The notes beneath the pieces are model-generated. The model did no database searches, was not told the origin of the DNA, and saw only the letters and a list, made by a program, of their open reading frames with translations. A DNA stretch of 64,000 nt from Candidatus Enterococcus murrayae (GTDB lineage Bacteria > Bacillota > Bacilli > Lactobacillales > Enterococcaceae): assembly GCF_017315985.1 (NCBI RefSeq), contig NZ_JAFLVR010000026.1, forward strand, positions 1 through 64,000, read 5' to 3'. Positions 16,757 through 24,761 of this stretch are shown here, piece after piece. Numbering within the stretch: the first letter of the stretch is position 1; the number at the start of each line of letters is the position of its first letter. The position numbers and the translations under genes are program-made.

Positions 16757-18069
16757 TGAGTTCCATATTGTTAATGTTTGGAATCATCTCGATTTGGTTC
16801 TCCCTGCTGATCACCTTAGTTATCTTATTTGGCGCGGTCTACTATTTATTAAAAAATATTCGGCCGCCGAAAAATCGTTTGGAACCACTCAAAGCCTACC
16901 CGCTGATTACGATCGTTGTTCCGGCACATAACGAAGAGATCGTCATTCAAGATACGGTGAAGGCTATTTTAAGTATGAACTATCCGCGGGAAAAAATGGA
17001 AATTTTAGTTTTTGCGGATAATTGTGACGACGAGACCTATGAGCGCGTCCATACGATTCTTCAGCAGCCAGAATATCAAGGGTATTATTTGACTAAAGTC
17101 ATTGATCGCCGCGGAACCGGAGGCAAGGCTGGCGTATTGAACGATTCCCTAAAAATCGCCCATGGTGAGTATCTCTGTGTCTATGATGCCGATGCGATGC
17201 CTGAACAAAACGCTCTTTATTTTCTGGTTGAAAGAGCTTTGGAGGACCCAGAACGTTATGGTGCGGTCTTTGGCAGAAACAAGACAAGAAATTATAAGCG
17301 CAACTTTTTGACACGCTGTATCAATTTAGAAATCGTAACCAGTCAGCGGATTATTCATACCGGCTTATGGCAGCTGTTTAAGATTGGACAAATCCCCGGC
17401 ACCAACTTTATCATTCAAACAAAAATGATCCGAGAATTAGGCGGCTGGGATAATGGTGCGCTGACAGAGGATACTGCCCTAAGCTTTAAAATCATGAAGC
17501 TTGGCAAATTGATCGCTCTTGCTTCCCGTTCAGAGGCCTTCCAACAAGAACCCGAAACGCTGTCTGTCTATTATCGTCAGCGAAAACGTTGGGCCAAAGG
17601 AAACTACGAAGTGATCATCAATAATCTCAAAGATATCTTTGGCGGATCAAACTGGCGTATCCGTCTGCAAAGTATTTATTACTTCAATACATTTTTCTGG
17701 TTCACCAGTGCAATTATTTTATCGAACATCATGTTTCTTGCCAATTTGATCGCAATGATTTTGCATGTTTGGTTTCCTTCGATTGATGTGATTTTTACTT
17801 TTGGCGGGAGCAATCGGCAGATCGGCGCTCTTTTATTAGTGAATTGGGCATTGATGTTTGCGATCTACTTGCTGCAAATCCAATTGGCCTTATCTAGTCA
17901 ATTTGGGCAAGCGACCACCGCCAATTTCTTTTATGCCATTGCATCGTATTTCACCTATTCCTTATTGTTCATCGGAATATCGATCGTATCGCTCTTTTCT
18001 TATGTGGGGGATAAACTATTTCGGCGTGATAGCAGTAAGTGGTATAAAACACAACGTTTCGATGACTAG
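16756..18069 (+). CDS. Processive family-2 glycosyltransferase (polysaccharide synthase)
   Basis: 437 residues. TM segment at ~5-30, then the GT-A catalytic domain: VVPAHNE (54-60), DAD (144-146), TED (237-239) and QRKRW (275-279), the D,D,D,QxxRW set of processive synthases such as cellulose, PNAG (IcaA/PgaC) and hyaluronan synthases. Further membrane segments follow from ~305 to 420. There is no PilZ domain, in contrast to BcsA. It would polymerise and translocate a beta-linked glycan. The operon neighbours (UDP-GlcNAc 2-epimerase, degenerate GGDEF, small membrane peptide, GH8) point to a secreted polymer, possibly containing ManNAc. Confidence 0.88.
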   Translation: MSSILLMFGIISIWFSLLITLVILFGAVYYLLKNIRPPKNRLEPLKAYPLITIVVPAHNEEIVIQDTVKAILSMNYPREKMEILVFADNCDDETYERVHTILQQPEYQGYYLTKVIDRRGTGGKAGVLNDSLKIAHGEYLCVYDADAMPEQNALYFLVERALEDPERYGAVFGRNKTRNYKRNFLTRCINLEIVTSQRIIHTGLWQLFKIGQIPGTNFIIQTKMIRELGGWDNGALTEDTALSFKIMKLGKLIALASRSEAFQQEPETLSVYYRQRKRWAKGNYEVIINNLKDIFGGSNWRIRLQSIYYFNTFFWFTSAIILSNIMFLANLIAMILHVWFPSIDVIFTFGGSNRQIGALLLVNWALMFAIYLLQIQLALSSQFGQATTANFFYAIASYFTYSLLFIGISIVSLFSYVGDKLFRRDSSKWYKTQRFDD

Positions 18070-18080
18070 GAGGCAATTTT

Positions 18081-19199
18081 ATGCGCAAACGTCCTGCAAT
18101 TATGTGGTCACTGCTGGCTTTGATTTTTTTAGGTTATGTTGCAGCAGTGCTTTTAAATATAGAAGACAATCAGATCAAAGTAGAAAAAAACGTGTATCAA
18201 CAATGGCGCTCAGCTTATGTGAAAGAAAACGCTGAAGGTGCTTTCGTCAAAACAAATTCTAAGGGAAAAACTGATATCTCGTTGTCTGAAGGACATGGGT
18301 ACGGTATGCTGATCACCCTGCAAGCGGTCAAACGCGGTTGGGCAACTGAGAAAGATTTCTACGATTTTTATCGCTACTATGAAAATTTTCGGATCAGTCA
18401 GGAAAATCCATTGATGAGCTGGCGACAAACGTTTAAAGAAGACAATACTATAGAAAAAGAAAAAACGAATGCAACAGACGGAGATCTGGATATTGCCTAT
18501 GCCCTGATCGCGGCAAGTAAGCAATGGCCCGACAGTTCGACCGATTACAAGCACGCGGCAAAGAGCCTGCTTTTAGCTATTAAGAAAAGAAACTATAATG
18601 CCACCAACAAATTATTGACTGTTGGTGATTGGGCAACGAAGGATTCTGAATCCTATGCCTTGATTCGGCCATCCGATATCATTCCCAGCTATTTTGATAC
18701 TTTTGCGTCATTCAGCGGAGATACTTTCTGGCGAACACTCAAGACAAATTCCGTAGATGTCCTGGAAACATTGAGCAAACAGCATAAAACCGGATTGATT
18801 CCAGACTTTGCCTGGGTACAAAACAAAACAGTCACACCGGCTAAAAAGGATCAGGTCGCTGATGCAAACGATGGCAACTACGGAGCGAATGCCTGCCGGA
18901 TCCCCTGGCGCCTTGCCAGCTCGAAGGATAAAGATGTCAATCAGGTATTAAGCAAGATGATGAACTTCTTTTTAGAAGAGAAGGTGATCACTGAAGGCTA
19001 CACTCTTTCAGGAAAATCGTTATCCTCTAGTCCAGCTAAAAATTTCTCGGCACCTATTTTATACGCTGCTCAACAGAAAGAAGCTTACGGAAATCTCGTA
19101 AACTCACAATCCTGGGTAGTCGAAGACGAACTATCAGGAAAAGACTACTACGGCGATACGCTGACGACCTTGATAACAATGCAGATGAAGCAAAAATAA
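18081..19199 (+). CDS. Glycoside hydrolase family 8, membrane-anchored
   Basis: 372 residues with an N-terminal hydrophobic anchor (~7-26) and an extracytoplasmic GH8 domain. EGHGYGM (E70) holds the usual general acid. ATDGDLDIAYALIAASKQW (131-149) matches the GH8 signature containing the catalytic Asp. BcsZ in cellulose operons and a GH8 enzyme linked to the Listeria Pss polymer are the nearest functional parallels; both trim or release the polymer. It lies 11 bases after the GT2 gene and ends in a perfect terminator, closing the operon. Confidence 0.9.
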   Translation: MRKRPAIMWSLLALIFLGYVAAVLLNIEDNQIKVEKNVYQQWRSAYVKENAEGAFVKTNSKGKTDISLSEGHGYGMLITLQAVKRGWATEKDFYDFYRYYENFRISQENPLMSWRQTFKEDNTIEKEKTNATDGDLDIAYALIAASKQWPDSSTDYKHAAKSLLLAIKKRNYNATNKLLTVGDWATKDSESYALIRPSDIIPSYFDTFASFSGDTFWRTLKTNSVDVLETLSKQHKTGLIPDFAWVQNKTVTPAKKDQVADANDGNYGANACRIPWRLASSKDKDVNQVLSKMMNFFLEEKVITEGYTLSGKSLSSSPAKNFSAPILYAAQQKEAYGNLVNSQSWVVEDELSGKDYYGDTLTTLITMQMKQK

Positions 19200-19232
19200 A
19201 GACAAGAAGAGCGGACTCTTCTTGTCTTTATG
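19198..19232 (+). terminator. Terminator of the exopolysaccharide operon
   Basis: Perfect 14-bp stem (19198-19211 with 19216-19229), loop CGGA, overlapping the stop codon of the GH8 gene. Confidence 0.85.
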
Positions 19233-19274
19233 CTTCCCTCCGGCAAAACATGGCTTCTCACATTTAATTAACGA

Positions 19275-19847
19275 TTAACGGGCAGAATACTCCCCTATCA
19301 GATAACCATATTGTAAAATATGCCCCGCCATCGCTTCTAGAAGTTCTCTTTTCCTCGAAGAAGCGAGTAAATCCAATTTAGTATCCAAAACAAAGACATT
19401 GTATTTGTAGCGATGACTGCCGAAGGGCGGCTTCGGCCCGCGATAGCGGTGCTTCCCATAGCCAATGCCTTGCACCGAATTGCCTAACTCCGATACTTGT
19501 TTGCCTTGGGGAATTTCAGCTGGAATAATTTTCATTGGAGGGATGTTCCAAATCAACCAATGATTGTAGACTCCGGCCAATGGATGATCAATATCATCCA
19601 TAATTACCACCAGCGAAACAGCCCTTCGATCCAGCTCAGACAAGCGCAGCTCCGGTGACCGATCCTTTCCATTTCCAGTGTAATCTATAGGGATCTTGTC
19701 CCCATTCTTGAATGCCGGGCTTGTGATCTCCAGCCTTGAAACACCTTCAATCACAATATCCTTCTGCCGGCTGACCACTAAAATGATCCCCACCAGCAGT
19801 ATGATCCCGCCAACGATACCTATAATCATTTTTCTGTGCCCCCTCAT
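19275..19847 (-). CDS. YbhB/YbcL-type PEBP (Raf kinase inhibitor-like) protein, membrane-anchored
   Basis: About 190 residues. A hydrophobic N-terminal segment (~8-27) anchors the protein; the rest is the phosphatidylethanolamine-binding-protein fold. Family motifs: SPAFKNGDKIP, DDIDHPLAGVYNHWLIWNIP and YRGPKPPFGSHRYKYNVFVL. The ATG at 19847 overlaps the TGA of the upstream Crp/Fnr gene (TGATG); a GTG one codon earlier is an alternative. Co-transcription with the regulator is likely. Bacterial members have no settled function. Confidence 0.85.
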   Translation of the reverse strand: MRGHRKMIIGIVGGIILLVGIILVVSRQKDIVIEGVSRLEITSPAFKNGDKIPIDYTGNGKDRSPELRLSELDRRAVSLVVIMDDIDHPLAGVYNHWLIWNIPPMKIIPAEIPQGKQVSELGNSVQGIGYGKHRYRGPKPPFGSHRYKYNVFVLDTKLDLLASSRKRELLEAMAGHILQYGYLIGEYSAR

Positions 19848-20440
19848 CACTTTTCTTCTCTTAACGTCCGGCGAATACGGCTCAAAGAAACAGGGGTGAC
19901 ACCGATATAAGACGCGATATGTCCGTGATTCACACGCTGGTCAATGTTTGGTATCTCGGTTTTTAATTTCACGTAACGCGCTGTCGCACTTTCGGTCAAC
20001 AATGCTGTCTCCCGGACTAATTTGATTCGCAAGGTCTCCTCTAGCATTCCAATATAAATTTGTGTTAATGCGGGTTCTTCCAGCATTAGACTCTGAACGA
20101 GCTCATAGTCAAAGCAAACGACTCTGCACGGTTCTACTGCTTCAAAATTGCACATGACCTGTCCGCTAAAAACAACATGTTGGGTACTAAAGACCTGTTC
20201 TGCTTCCAAAAACTGATGGGTCAAATCATTCCCTTGATAATCTAGATAATACTTTCGAATCAAACCATCCACTAATAAATAAAGCTTATTTTGATTATCT
20301 CCCGCAGCAACGATCAAATCATCTGACGAAAACTCTATGAGAGTACCTAATTCTATCAATCGGGAAAGAACGGTTCCTTTGATCGTTACTTTGGCATAGC
20401 GACTCGCTAATTTCTTAACTGCCTGTTCAATTTCTGTCAT
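19847..20440 (-). CDS. Crp/Fnr-family regulator
   Basis: 197 residues. Residues ~20-125 form a cyclic-nucleotide-binding-like beta-roll (LIVAAGDNQNKLYLLVDGLI). The C-terminal HTH is ASYIGVTPVSLSRIRRTLR, matching Crp-type helices. There is no Cys cluster for an Fe-S centre, and the Arg/Ser phosphate-binding cassette of true cAMP receptors is not evident, so the effector is unknown. AAGGAG precedes the ATG. It is translationally coupled to the PEBP gene downstream. Confidence 0.82.
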   Translation of the reverse strand: MTEIEQAVKKLASRYAKVTIKGTVLSRLIELGTLIEFSSDDLIVAAGDNQNKLYLLVDGLIRKYYLDYQGNDLTHQFLEAEQVFSTQHVVFSGQVMCNFEAVEPCRVVCFDYELVQSLMLEEPALTQIYIGMLEETLRIKLVRETALLTESATARYVKLKTEIPNIDQRVNHGHIASYIGVTPVSLSRIRRTLREEK

Positions 20441-20537
20441 CGCCTACTCCTTCTAAAACTGTTTTATTCATTGTATCGAAGGCGGCGGTGCCTGTCATTA
20501 ACATAGGATAAAGGCACGAGAGGGTAATCTATAAAAG

Positions 20538-21224
20538 CTATGGGGTCAAGGTAAATTCATTTTTATTTAATAATGATACTAGCAGGTCTCCTAGCTGGTA
20601 TCCTCGTCCCCACATCGTTTTTAATTCATTCTCATTAAAGCCGGCATTGACCATTTTTTCCCGAATACAGCTCACCAGAAATGAAAGCTGACAAACATTT
20701 GATGTATTCACTCCCGTTCCCCAGACTTCTTCGCAAAGCTTCTCTCTCGATAATTGCGCTCCTTTTGCTTTGTATAAGAAATAAACGACCTTCCGTTCAT
20801 TCTTCGTTAATCGGGAAATGAATTTTTTATACGTTTTGCCCACATCACTCTTTAATTCGCCAATTTGTTCCTTCAATTGAGCGATTTTCTCAATAAAGTC
20901 TTCCATTGGTGTCTGATCTGTAAACCACTCATCAATTTCCGAAATCATCCAATCTAGGTCTGTTTCTTTTAATTGGTCCTGACTTCCTTTTCTTATCAGC
21001 AGGAGCCCCTTCCTTTTTAAAGAAACTAGGTATTTAGACAGCTCCAAGCTAGAAATCGTCTCGCTTAAAATGGCGATCGAAAAATAGCCGGCAACCTCTG
21101 GATAAAAATCAATTTGCTCTAATAAGCTGGATGTACAAAAAACTTCATCGTTGATTTTTTGAAGAGCAAGCTGCAATTCTTGTTCCGCCAAAGGGTTTTT
21201 AGTAATAATCAATATTTTTGCCAT
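20538..21224 (-). CDS. Orphan winged-helix regulator with degenerate receiver-like N-terminus
   Basis: 228 residues. The C-terminal ~90 residues are an OmpR/PhoB-type winged helix (LTKNERKVVYFLYKAKGAQ, LCEEVWGTG and MWGRGYQLGD). The N-terminal ~120 residues have the size of a receiver (KILIITKNPLAEQELQLAL) but lack the acidic pair after beta-1 and a recognisable phospho-acceptor Asp after beta-3, so phosphorylation is not expected. No histidine kinase is adjacent. It sits between the Crp/Fnr gene and a TetR gene on the same strand. Target unknown. Confidence 0.75.
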   Translation of the reverse strand: MAKILIITKNPLAEQELQLALQKINDEVFCTSSLLEQIDFYPEVAGYFSIAILSETISSLELSKYLVSLKRKGLLLIRKGSQDQLKETDLDWMISEIDEWFTDQTPMEDFIEKIAQLKEQIGELKSDVGKTYKKFISRLTKNERKVVYFLYKAKGAQLSREKLCEEVWGTGVNTSNVCQLSFLVSCIREKMVNAGFNENELKTMWGRGYQLGDLLVSLLNKNEFTLTP

Positions 21225-21260
21225 TAGTCATCCCACCTTTACTTTTTTTTGATAAATGTT

Positions 21261-21869
21261 CTATATTGAATCTAATTCCGAATACAAAGCACTCAAATTC
21301 GTAATCAGTAAAACCAAAATCTTGTCAACAACATCCGCAATATCTTCCTCAAAGTTTGACGCGAACCATTTTTCAATAATGGAGACCACGCCATTTGTCA
21401 TAAACAAAGAATAATACTCAATTCTGGATGCTTCTAACGCTTTATAAAAAGGACGGGGCAGTGCTTGACTAAAATGATCATGATAATTTTTTTGAAGAAT
21501 TTGCATGAAATCCAGTTTTTCATGATTCATATTGTAGAAAGCCCGTACTAACTTTTTATTGCAATAGAAAAAATCGAGAATTTTATATGTATATGGGTAA
21601 AGTCCTTGATATGTATCTTTTTTCTGAGTGATCGTCATTTTTTCTAATAAATGCAAATCACTCTTTTGAAGCTTATTAAAGTTTTTCAAAAATTGGTCGA
21701 GTAATTCATCTAATAGCGCATCTTTATTTTTGAAGTAGTTATAGAAAGTAACCCTGCTGACATAAGCATTTTCTACGATTTCATTGACTGTTATGTCTTC
21801 ATATTTAGATACGGTCAACAGTTCTAAGAACGCATCGAGAATACTTTTTTTTACAAGATTTTTATTCAA
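21261..21869 (-). CDS. TetR/AcrR-family regulator
   Basis: 202 residues from a TTG at 21869, with AAAGGAA upstream. HTH: ITVNEIVENAYVSRVTFYNYFKNKDALL, classic TetR. The C-terminal domain resembles the TetR proteins of Lactobacillales with a long helical effector domain. Only 72 bases separate it from a divergent, sequence-related TetR gene. It is 36 bases upstream of the orphan winged-helix gene and may share a transcript with it. Confidence 0.8.
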   Translation of the reverse strand: MNKNLVKKSILDAFLELLTVSKYEDITVNEIVENAYVSRVTFYNYFKNKDALLDELLDQFLKNFNKLQKSDLHLLEKMTITQKKDTYQGLYPYTYKILDFFYCNKKLVRAFYNMNHEKLDFMQILQKNYHDHFSQALPRPFYKALEASRIEYYSLFMTNGVVSIIEKWFASNFEEDIADVVDKILVLLITNLSALYSELDSI

Positions 21870-21941
21870 ATCAAATTTTTTTCCTTTCTTTATTTGGCTT
21901 AGCTGTCAAATCAAGTTACAATCGCATTAGGAGGTATGGTT

Positions 21942-22547
21942 ATGTTAGATGAAAAACGCCGTCTGATCGAAGAGGCCTTTCTTGAACTGCTGCATTCACA
22001 TGAGTTTAGAAGCATTAGAATCAGTGATATTGCAGCTAAAGCCGGGGTCAGTCGTGTTACCTTTTATAAAAAATTTCAAAACAAAGAAGATTTATTAGAC
22101 AGCATCGTTGAGGATTTTCTAGCCGAAATGACCCTTGTTTTCCAATCAAATGTCGTTTTTTACGAACAAGTAAGTGCTCCTAGCTTGGAGGCCATTCGTT
22201 CGAACTTGACCGTTAGGGTCGAAAACGTCATTCGCTTCTTTTGGGAGAATCGGAAAAAAATAGAAATCCTCACTTCACAAAACAGCGATATCGACCTGTT
22301 GAAATATGTAAGAAATCTCTTCAATAAACAGCTAAAAGGAAATCTTCCATTAATTTTCTCAGTGAACTTTGATCCTCAGACATTAACCCAATATTTAGAC
22401 TATCTATCAAAAGGCAACTACTTGATTATTGGCACTTGGATTCGCAAAAACTTTGAGGAAAGCCCTGAAGAAATTACCGAGATACTGGTAAATACCTCTT
22501 TGCCTATCTTTATCGAGCTTTATCAGAAAAAAGGTCTCGAGCATTGA
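21942..22547 (+). CDS. TetR/AcrR-family regulator, divergent partner
   Basis: 201 residues. ATG at 21942 is preferred over 21936 because AGGAGG (21929-21934) leaves 7 bases to it but only one to the earlier ATG. HTH: IRISDIAAKAGVSRVTFYKKFQNKEDLL, closely similar to the divergent TetR at 21261-21869, with similar length and helical C-terminus, so the two are probably diverged paralogues. No structural gene is directly linked. Confidence 0.8.
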   Translation: MLDEKRRLIEEAFLELLHSHEFRSIRISDIAAKAGVSRVTFYKKFQNKEDLLDSIVEDFLAEMTLVFQSNVVFYEQVSAPSLEAIRSNLTVRVENVIRFFWENRKKIEILTSQNSDIDLLKYVRNLFNKQLKGNLPLIFSVNFDPQTLTQYLDYLSKGNYLIIGTWIRKNFEESPEEITEILVNTSLPIFIELYQKKGLEH

Positions 22548-22937
22548 TCTCATCCATTTAGAAGTGTTTCTTATAAGTACCAAAACATCTTATTGGTTTC
22601 ATGTTAAAAAACCAAATTTCCTGCTCTCTCTACTCAAATAATTAAAAAATAAGACTCATTTTTTTAAAACCTTCCGCAATAATATTTTGTTGTTGCTTCC
22701 TTTGATAAGTTATCTTTATATTTATTAGAACTCTTTAATAAATTAACATCTTAAAACTATTATTAGGTTTACAAAAATAGACATCATGTTAATTTATCCC
22801 TTTTAATTTAATTAAAATAACCTCCGTTACTTTATAACTGCTGCACTCGATTCTCCTGATTTTTACTCCTCTCTCCCTTTGCCTGTACAAACGGCCCTTC
22901 AAAGTACGTGCTATCTATACGTTTTAACAAAGCAAAA
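22548..22937. other. Non-coding AT-rich gap
   Basis: About 390 bases after the plus-strand TetR gene without a gene I can support. A 33-codon minus-strand open frame near 22840-22940 has no start or ribosome binding site. Confidence 0.5.
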
Positions 22938-22968
22938 GACGCTTAAACCCTCTCGGTTTTAAGCGCCT
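22938..22968. terminator. Terminator after the heterodimeric ABC exporter
   Basis: 14-bp stem around loop TCTC with T-rich flank; it directly follows the stop of the gene ending at 22977 on the minus strand. Confidence 0.75.
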
Positions 22969-22976
22969 TTTATTTT

Positions 22977-24761
22977 TTATGCTAGCTGTTCCTTCTCAAA
23001 CTGACTATTATACAAATCAGCATAGAAGCCTTTTTGCTCCATTAACGCTTCGTGATTTCCTTGTTCAATGATATTCCCTTCGTTCATGACAAGAATCAGA
23101 TCCGCATTACGGATAGTTGATAGGCGGTGAGCAATAACAAAGGATGTGCGGTTGCTCATTAATTTGTCCATCGCTGCTTGGATCAATTCCTCCGTTCGTG
23201 TATCTACAGAGCTGGTAGCTTCATCTAAAATCAACATCGGTGCATCCTTGATGATTGCTCGAGCAATCGTCAATAATTGTTTCTGTCCGACGGATAAACT
23301 AACGCTATCATCTAGATAGGTTTCGTAGCCTCCTGGCAACGTTCGGATAAAATGATCGATCCCCACTGCTTTACAGGCATTCACGATTGTTTCATCAGAA
23401 ACATGTTCCTGATTATAAATCAGATTCTCCTTGATCGTCCCTTCAAACAGCCAGGTATCCTGTAAAACCATACAAAATTGATCGTGCACTTCTTCTCGAC
23501 TCATCTCCTTAGTCGGAACACCATCGATAAGGATCTCTCCGCGATTCGTTTCATAAAAACGCATCAACAGATTAACGACCGTCGTTTTCCCAGCCCCGGT
23601 TGGACCAACGATGGCGATCTTTTGTCCTGCCTTTGCTTCCACATTGAAATGATGGATGATCGTCCGCTCCTTGTCATAACCAAAGCTGACATTTTCAAAA
23701 CGCACATTGCCTTCTGCGCGTCGCAGCTTCACTGCTTTTTCTGACTCAGCTGCCAGTTCATCCTCAGCTAAAAATTCAAATACACGACTCATTGCGGCTC
23801 CTGCTGATTGCAGGTTAGAAAAGGCTTGAGCCAGTTGCGATAAGGGCTGTGAAAACAAGCGGATGTATACCGTAAAGGCTACGATGATTCCTAGCGTAAT
23901 ATCTCCTCTCAAAGCTAAAACAGCTCCGACGACACACACTGCTACATAACCGAAATTCCCGATGAACCCCATTAAAGGCTGCATGATTCCAGAAAGAAAC
24001 TGCGCCTTCCAGACACTACCGTAAAACGTTTGATTCATTTCAGCAAATTCGACCTTCATATTTTCCTTGGCATTATATGCGTTAATGACCTGCTGACCAG
24101 AATAAGCCTCTTCCGCAAAACCACTGATCGTTGCCAATTTTTTCTGCTGCTGATTAAAATGAACCTGTGATTTTGCCATAATAATCCCCATCAATAAAAA
24201 ACCGAGCAGAACAGAAACAACCGAGGTGATCGTCATGATCAAATTCGTCCGGAGCATCATAATCAAACATCCGATAAATAGTGTGATCGAAGGAAATAAT
24301 GAGCTCAAGCTTTGGTTCAGAGATTGACTGACCGTGTCCAAATCATTCGTTACCCGACTCAAAGTATCCCCTTGGCTGTGAGTGTCAAAATAGTTCAACG
24401 GAACGGCATTAATTTTTTCTGATATTTGGCGCCGCATTTGTTTAGAAAACTTTTGAGTAACTGTCGCCACGATAAATCCTTGAAAATAGGAAAGGATTGC
24501 TCCAACTATATAAAGGATAACTAAACTCAGTCCAATTTGACTGATCCGAGTAAGATCAATCGTTCCTCTCAAGCCTTGTGTGATCAGATCCGTGATCTCG
24601 CTTAGACGGTTTGGCCCAAGAATTTGAGTAATGCTTCCGATCGCGGCAAATAAGATTGCTATGACCAAGGGCCATTTGTATTGATTCAATGCTTTAAAAA
24701 TATTTCTTCTCAAAGGATGTTCCTTTGTTTGTGTCTGAATACTTCCCAATGTATTATCCAT
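22977..24761 (-). CDS. Heterodimeric multidrug ABC exporter, subunit B
   Basis: 594 residues: six-helix membrane domain (~35-320) then an ATPase domain with Walker A GPTGAGKTT (~385), signature-position LSVGQ (~489) and Walker B LILDEATSSVD (~507) with its catalytic Glu intact. The signature is non-canonical (LSVGQ, not LSGGQ). It complements the partner subunit, which has LSGGQ-type NFSGGQ but Asp in place of the catalytic Glu. This is the asymmetry of LmrCD, BmrCD and EfrCD type exporters. It overlaps the partner gene by 8 bases. MarR control is likely. Confidence 0.9.
   Translation of the reverse strand: MDNTLGSIQTQTKEHPLRRNIFKALNQYKWPLVIAILFAAIGSITQILGPNRLSEITDLITQGLRGTIDLTRISQIGLSLVILYIVGAILSYFQGFIVATVTQKFSKQMRRQISEKINAVPLNYFDTHSQGDTLSRVTNDLDTVSQSLNQSLSSLFPSITLFIGCLIMMLRTNLIMTITSVVSVLLGFLLMGIIMAKSQVHFNQQQKKLATISGFAEEAYSGQQVINAYNAKENMKVEFAEMNQTFYGSVWKAQFLSGIMQPLMGFIGNFGYVAVCVVGAVLALRGDITLGIIVAFTVYIRLFSQPLSQLAQAFSNLQSAGAAMSRVFEFLAEDELAAESEKAVKLRRAEGNVRFENVSFGYDKERTIIHHFNVEAKAGQKIAIVGPTGAGKTTVVNLLMRFYETNRGEILIDGVPTKEMSREEVHDQFCMVLQDTWLFEGTIKENLIYNQEHVSDETIVNACKAVGIDHFIRTLPGGYETYLDDSVSLSVGQKQLLTIARAIIKDAPMLILDEATSSVDTRTEELIQAAMDKLMSNRTSFVIAHRLSTIRNADLILVMNEGNIIEQGNHEALMEQKGFYADLYNSQFEKEQLA

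Noticed and set aside
22840-22940. 33-codon minus-strand frame after the ABC exporter (contains STYFEGPFVQ)
   Set aside because: Protein-like wording but no start codon context or ribosome site and no recognised family; could be a remnant, not supportable.
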